Source of the DNA: Candidatus Methanoperedens sp. BLZ2
GTDB taxonomy: Archaea > Halobacteriota > Methanosarcinia > Methanosarcinales > Methanoperedenaceae
Direction of reading: 5' to 3'
Assembly: GCF_002487355.1 (NCBI RefSeq)
Contig: NZ_NTMG01000041.1
Coordinates: 33,334 to 97,333 of the forward strand
DNA length: 64,000 nt
Shown here: positions 61,078 through 64,000 of the stretch, piece after piece
Layout of the letters: each line of letters begins with the position of its first letter
Numbering within the stretch: position 1 is the first letter of the stretch
Translations under genes and position numbers: made by a program
Notes under the pieces: model-generated
Database searches by the model: none
What the model saw: only the letters and a program-made list of their open reading frames with translations
Told to the model about the DNA's origin: nothing

Positions 61078-63264
61078 ATGAACAAAAAAGTAGTAATTTT
61101 GATATTAGCAATGATAAGCATTGCGATCTTTAGCGGGTGCATCCAGGCGGACATGAAAACAATAGATGAGGAAAAAAGTGTGGGGAACACGACAGTCTTT
61201 CCAGTACCTGGATCAACTCAAGAATTGAAGAAATTCTCATCAGCATATGAATTGCGGGAATACCTGAAAGCAAGCGCGCAAAATACAGGTGCATCCGGCG
61301 GTTTTTGGATGGGAAGGGATTTTGCCATTGCAGGATCAGAAATGGGCAGGGTAACGGCTGTACCAGCCGCATCTGTTTCCAAAGGAGAAGCAGTGAGCAT
61401 TCAAGCGCCTTCCGGTGGCACAGCAGCGGATTATTCAAAAACAAATATCCAGGTTGAAGGTGTAGATGAAGCTGATTTTGTAAAGAACGATGGAAAATAT
61501 ATTTATGTCATCGCGCAGAACAGGCTTGTTATCCTTGATGCATTCCCTGCATCTGATGCAAAGATCCTTTCCTCCACACTGATCGAAGGACGGCCAAAGG
61601 ATATATTCGTAAACGGTGACAGGCTAATGATTTTTATGGAAGATACCGATACTGTTTATGGTATTGCGGAATATGATTATATGCCAAGGCCAAGGAACAC
61701 TATGAAAACAGTAGCCCTGATATATGATATCTCAAACAGGAAAAACCCGGAGGAAGTAGCAAATTACAGCATCAGCGGCAATTATTTCCAGTCAAGGATG
61801 ATCGGGGATAATGTATATTTCATCGCAAAGGATTCGGTTTATTATTACAATGATTTTGTAGATATGCCTGTCATCAGGAAAGGATCAGCCAGGATCATGG
61901 CTCCTGATGTATATTACTTTGATAATCCGGAACAGAATTACGTATTTCATACCATCGCCTCTATCAATATTAAGAAAACAGATAGCATCAACGCGAAGAC
62001 CTTCATGATGGGTTATTCTGATAATTTGTATGTTTCCCAGAATAATATATACATCACTTACAGGAAAAATATGCCCGTATTGTATTATGAATCGCAGCGT
62101 GAAGAACGGTTCTATGAGGTGGTTTTACCTCTTCTCCCGCAGGATGCCCGGAATAAAATAAATGAGATAAAGAACAGTAACCTTGACCAGCACGAAAAAT
62201 GGGACAAAATATCATCCATTCTGGAAGATACTTTCAACAGGATGACGGAAAAAGAAAAACAACAATACCAGGAAGATGTCCGGAAAGCAGTTGAAGAATA
62301 TGAAATAAAACTCGCACAGGAAAGAGAAAAGACGGTCATCCAGAAAATTGGTATTGAGAATGGCGCTATCGAATATAAGACAAAAGGCGAGGTACCGGGA
62401 AGCCTCCTGAACCAGTTCTCTATGGATGAATCCGGAGATTATTTCAGGGTTGCCACTACTTCGCAGTTCTGGACACAGAACAGTAACATCCAGTATAATA
62501 ACGTATATGTCCTTGACAGTGACCTTAAAATTGCGGGGAAGCTGGAAAAAATAGCTCAGGACGAAAGAATTTACTCAACGCGATTCATCGGGAACAGGCT
62601 CTATATGGTGACATTCAAGAGAATAGACCCGTTGTTCGTGATAGACCTCACAGACCCCAACAAACCGCAAGTGCTTGGCCAGCTCAAGATACCGGGATTC
62701 TCAGATTACCTGCACCCGTATGATGAAAACCATATAATCGGTGTGGGGAAAGAAACCGCCGAGAATGAATGGGGTGGAGTATCGATAAAAGGTGTGAAAG
62801 TGTCGCTCTTTGATGTATCTGATGTCAATAATCCTAAACAGATAGATACTTATGAAATCGGAAAAGCCGGGACGGATTCCGAGGCGCTTCGTGACCATAA
62901 GGCATTTTTGTTTGATAAAAAGAAGAACCTGCTTGTGATCCCGGTAAGAGAAGTCACAGGAAAAGAGCAATACGACAGCAGATATGGTTATATGCAAAAA
63001 GTATGGCAGGGCGCTTATGTCTTCGACATAACCCTGAATGGCTTTAAGCTCAAAGGTAAGATATCGCACTTTGATGATTTCGAGGAGCAGTATTATTACT
63101 GGGGCTCACCCGGCGCAGTTCGCAGGTCATTGTTCATGGATGATGTGCTTTACACGATATCAGCGAGAAAGGTAATGATGAGCGACCTTAAGGATATCAG
63201 CGGGATAAACAGCATCGATCTGCCGTTCTCAAGGGATCTTTACAATGAGTATGGATGGAATTGA
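61078..63264 (+). CDS. Beta-propeller-domain secreted lipoprotein
   Basis: 728 residues. The N-terminus is a lipoprotein signal with Cys21 after FSG. From about 125 on there are repeated blade-like stretches (NDGKYIYVIAQNRLVILDAF, GDRLMIFM, GNRLYMVTFKRIDPLFVIDL), matching the 'beta propeller domain' family PF09826. A charged helical insert sits at 345-425. Likely anchored outside the cell membrane; function unknown. ATG 61078 has AGGCGAT upstream and TATATTTATC near 61028 as promoter. Confidence 0.85.
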   Translation: MNKKVVILILAMISIAIFSGCIQADMKTIDEEKSVGNTTVFPVPGSTQELKKFSSAYELREYLKASAQNTGASGGFWMGRDFAIAGSEMGRVTAVPAASVSKGEAVSIQAPSGGTAADYSKTNIQVEGVDEADFVKNDGKYIYVIAQNRLVILDAFPASDAKILSSTLIEGRPKDIFVNGDRLMIFMEDTDTVYGIAEYDYMPRPRNTMKTVALIYDISNRKNPEEVANYSISGNYFQSRMIGDNVYFIAKDSVYYYNDFVDMPVIRKGSARIMAPDVYYFDNPEQNYVFHTIASINIKKTDSINAKTFMMGYSDNLYVSQNNIYITYRKNMPVLYYESQREERFYEVVLPLLPQDARNKINEIKNSNLDQHEKWDKISSILEDTFNRMTEKEKQQYQEDVRKAVEEYEIKLAQEREKTVIQKIGIENGAIEYKTKGEVPGSLLNQFSMDESGDYFRVATTSQFWTQNSNIQYNNVYVLDSDLKIAGKLEKIAQDERIYSTRFIGNRLYMVTFKRIDPLFVIDLTDPNKPQVLGQLKIPGFSDYLHPYDENHIIGVGKETAENEWGGVSIKGVKVSLFDVSDVNNPKQIDTYEIGKAGTDSEALRDHKAFLFDKKKNLLVIPVREVTGKEQYDSRYGYMQKVWQGAYVFDITLNGFKLKGKISHFDDFEEQYYYWGSPGAVRRSLFMDDVLYTISARKVMMSDLKDISGINSIDLPFSRDLYNEYGWN

Positions 63265-63278
63265 TATTTGGAGGAAAG

Positions 63279-64000
63279 ATGCAATATGAAGAGATCCTTA
63301 ACCGATTGAAATCCCTCTCAAACCCGGAAGCAGTAGCAGGAATGGCGCGGTTTGGGATCAATCCGATTAACACCTGTGGAGTTTCTATTCCAACCTTGAG
63401 AAAGATAGCCAGGGAAACAGGAAAAGATCACACCCTTGCCCAGGAACTCTGGTCATCCGGCATCCATGAGGCACGGATTCTTGCCAGCCTCATCGATGTC
63501 CCGGAAAAGGTAAATGAAGAGCAGATGGAAAAATGGGTGGTGGATTTTGACTCATGGGATGTTTGCGACCAGTGCTGCAGTAATCTTTTTGACAAAACCT
63601 CACTTGCTTATCAAAAAGCGATTGAATGGAGCAACAGGAAAGAAGAATTTGTTAAAAGAGCGGGTTTTGTCATGATGGCTACAATTGCGGTTCATGATAA
63701 GATGGCGGCAGATAAAGAGTTCTTAAAGTTCCTGCCCCGTATAAAAAAGGAATCAGTGGATAACAGGAATTTTGTCAGGAAAGCTGTCAACTGGGCGCTT
63801 CGCCAGATCGGGAAACGAAACCTGAATTTAAATGGAATTGCGATTAAAACTGCAAAGGAGATACTGGAAATAGATTCAAAGACTGCTAAATGGGTAGCAT
63901 CTAATGCGCTTGCTGAATTGACAAATGAAAAGGTGCAGAAGAGATTACGCGGGCGCGCCGAGCAAAGCTCATACTCGCCAGCTGGTGCAAATCCAGCATG
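63279..64000 (+). CDS. AlkD-like DNA alkylation repair protein, 3' end cut or interrupted
   Basis: Open from ATG 63279 (GGAGG upstream) to the window edge. HEAT-like helical repeats, with DFDSWDVCDQCCSNLFDKT and NFVRKAVNWALRQIGKRN typical of AlkD-type glycosylases/DNA-binding proteins. The family similarity runs to about residue 224 (ELTNEKVQKRL), where the protein should end. After it, the reading becomes GRAEQSSYSPAGANPA, which is not AlkD-like; a second sequence may begin at about 63951. Confidence 0.82.
   Translation, partial: MQYEEILNRLKSLSNPEAVAGMARFGINPINTCGVSIPTLRKIARETGKDHTLAQELWSSGIHEARILASLIDVPEKVNEEQMEKWVVDFDSWDVCDQCCSNLFDKTSLAYQKAIEWSNRKEEFVKRAGFVMMATIAVHDKMAADKEFLKFLPRIKKESVDNRNFVRKAVNWALRQIGKRNLNLNGIAIKTAKEILEIDSKTAKWVASNALAELTNEKVQKRLRGRAEQSSYSPAGANPA

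Noticed and set aside
60900..61190. Minus-strand frame of 96 codons overlapping the start of the beta-propeller gene
   Set aside because: It covers the TATA box and signal peptide of the plus-strand gene; its hydrophobic content mirrors the antisense of a signal sequence.
1..64000. CRISPR array
   Set aside because: No spaced direct repeats of 24-40 bases were noticed anywhere and no cas gene is present.
1..64000. rRNA genes or replication origin
   Set aside because: No rRNA-like sequence, orc1/cdc6 gene or clustered origin-recognition boxes were seen.

Overview
The window is euryarchaeal, most likely from the Methanosarcinales / ANME-2 lineage; 'Candidatus Methanoperedens' is my best guess but is an inference. 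Seen in the sequence: an archaellum-chemotaxis locus, mcrC (methyl-coenzyme M reductase accessory protein), archaeosine tRNA-guanine transglycosylase, L18a-prefoldin-FtsY, pantoate kinase with phosphopantothenate synthetase, ribose-1,5-bisphosphate isomerase, and two tRNA genes whose introns fold as bulge-helix-bulge motifs. Start sites often carry GGTGATC-type Shine-Dalgarno sequences, and promoters are TATA-type.

Layout. 0-4.7 kb: end of an archaellum operon (arlF partial, arlG, arlH, arlI, arlJ). 4.8-10.9 kb: two cheY genes with duplicated upstream regions, then cheB-cheA-cheR-cheC-cheD. 10.9-19.3 kb: an accessory stretch with a CDF metal exporter, a Fic protein behind a perfect 13-bp inverted repeat, zinc-ribbon and TRAM proteins, a decayed MNT/HEPN toxin-antitoxin pair, a 903-aa beta-helix surface protein and short relics that look like transposon ends. 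19.4-28.2 kb: one long minus-strand array of redox and oxygen-defence genes: radical SAM protein, two ferritin-like proteins, an AhpD-like protein, mcrC, two DUF2180 proteins, pyruvate:ferredoxin oxidoreductase (PorGD fusion, PorA, PorB), a glutaredoxin and a ferredoxin:disulfide reductase fused to rubredoxin. 28.5-38.2 kb: a permease with a tiny Cys-rich gene, the rpl18a-pfdA-ftsY operon, coenzyme A genes, tRNA-Arg, DUF2117 and a COG1031-type radical SAM enzyme.

38.2-42.7 kb is an AT-rich island: an Mre11-like nuclease, a short Rad50-like ATPase with a transmembrane hairpin where the zinc hook should be, a VapB/VapC-like pair and a candidate structured RNA behind a strong TATA box. 42.7-53.8 kb holds a PspC/LiaF-like envelope module with a pentapeptide-repeat fusion, an iron-sulfur flavoprotein, a receiver-PAS-PAS protein, tgtA, an overlapping operon of a DUF457-like membrane protein, cbiP and ribose-1,5-bisphosphate isomerase, a GfcR-like regulator, and small membrane proteins. 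54.0-64.0 kb holds tRNA-Met, aroA, a bacterial-type speA, small membrane proteins, a phytoene-desaturase-like oxidoreductase with a PHP protein, a beta-propeller lipoprotein and an AlkD-like gene whose tail looks interrupted at the window edge.

Functional threads: motility and taxis at the left; a path by which pyruvate oxidation could reduce ferredoxin and then protein disulfides, beside the MCR accessory gene; and a probable membrane-anchored nuclease/ATPase pair as the least familiar system in the window.
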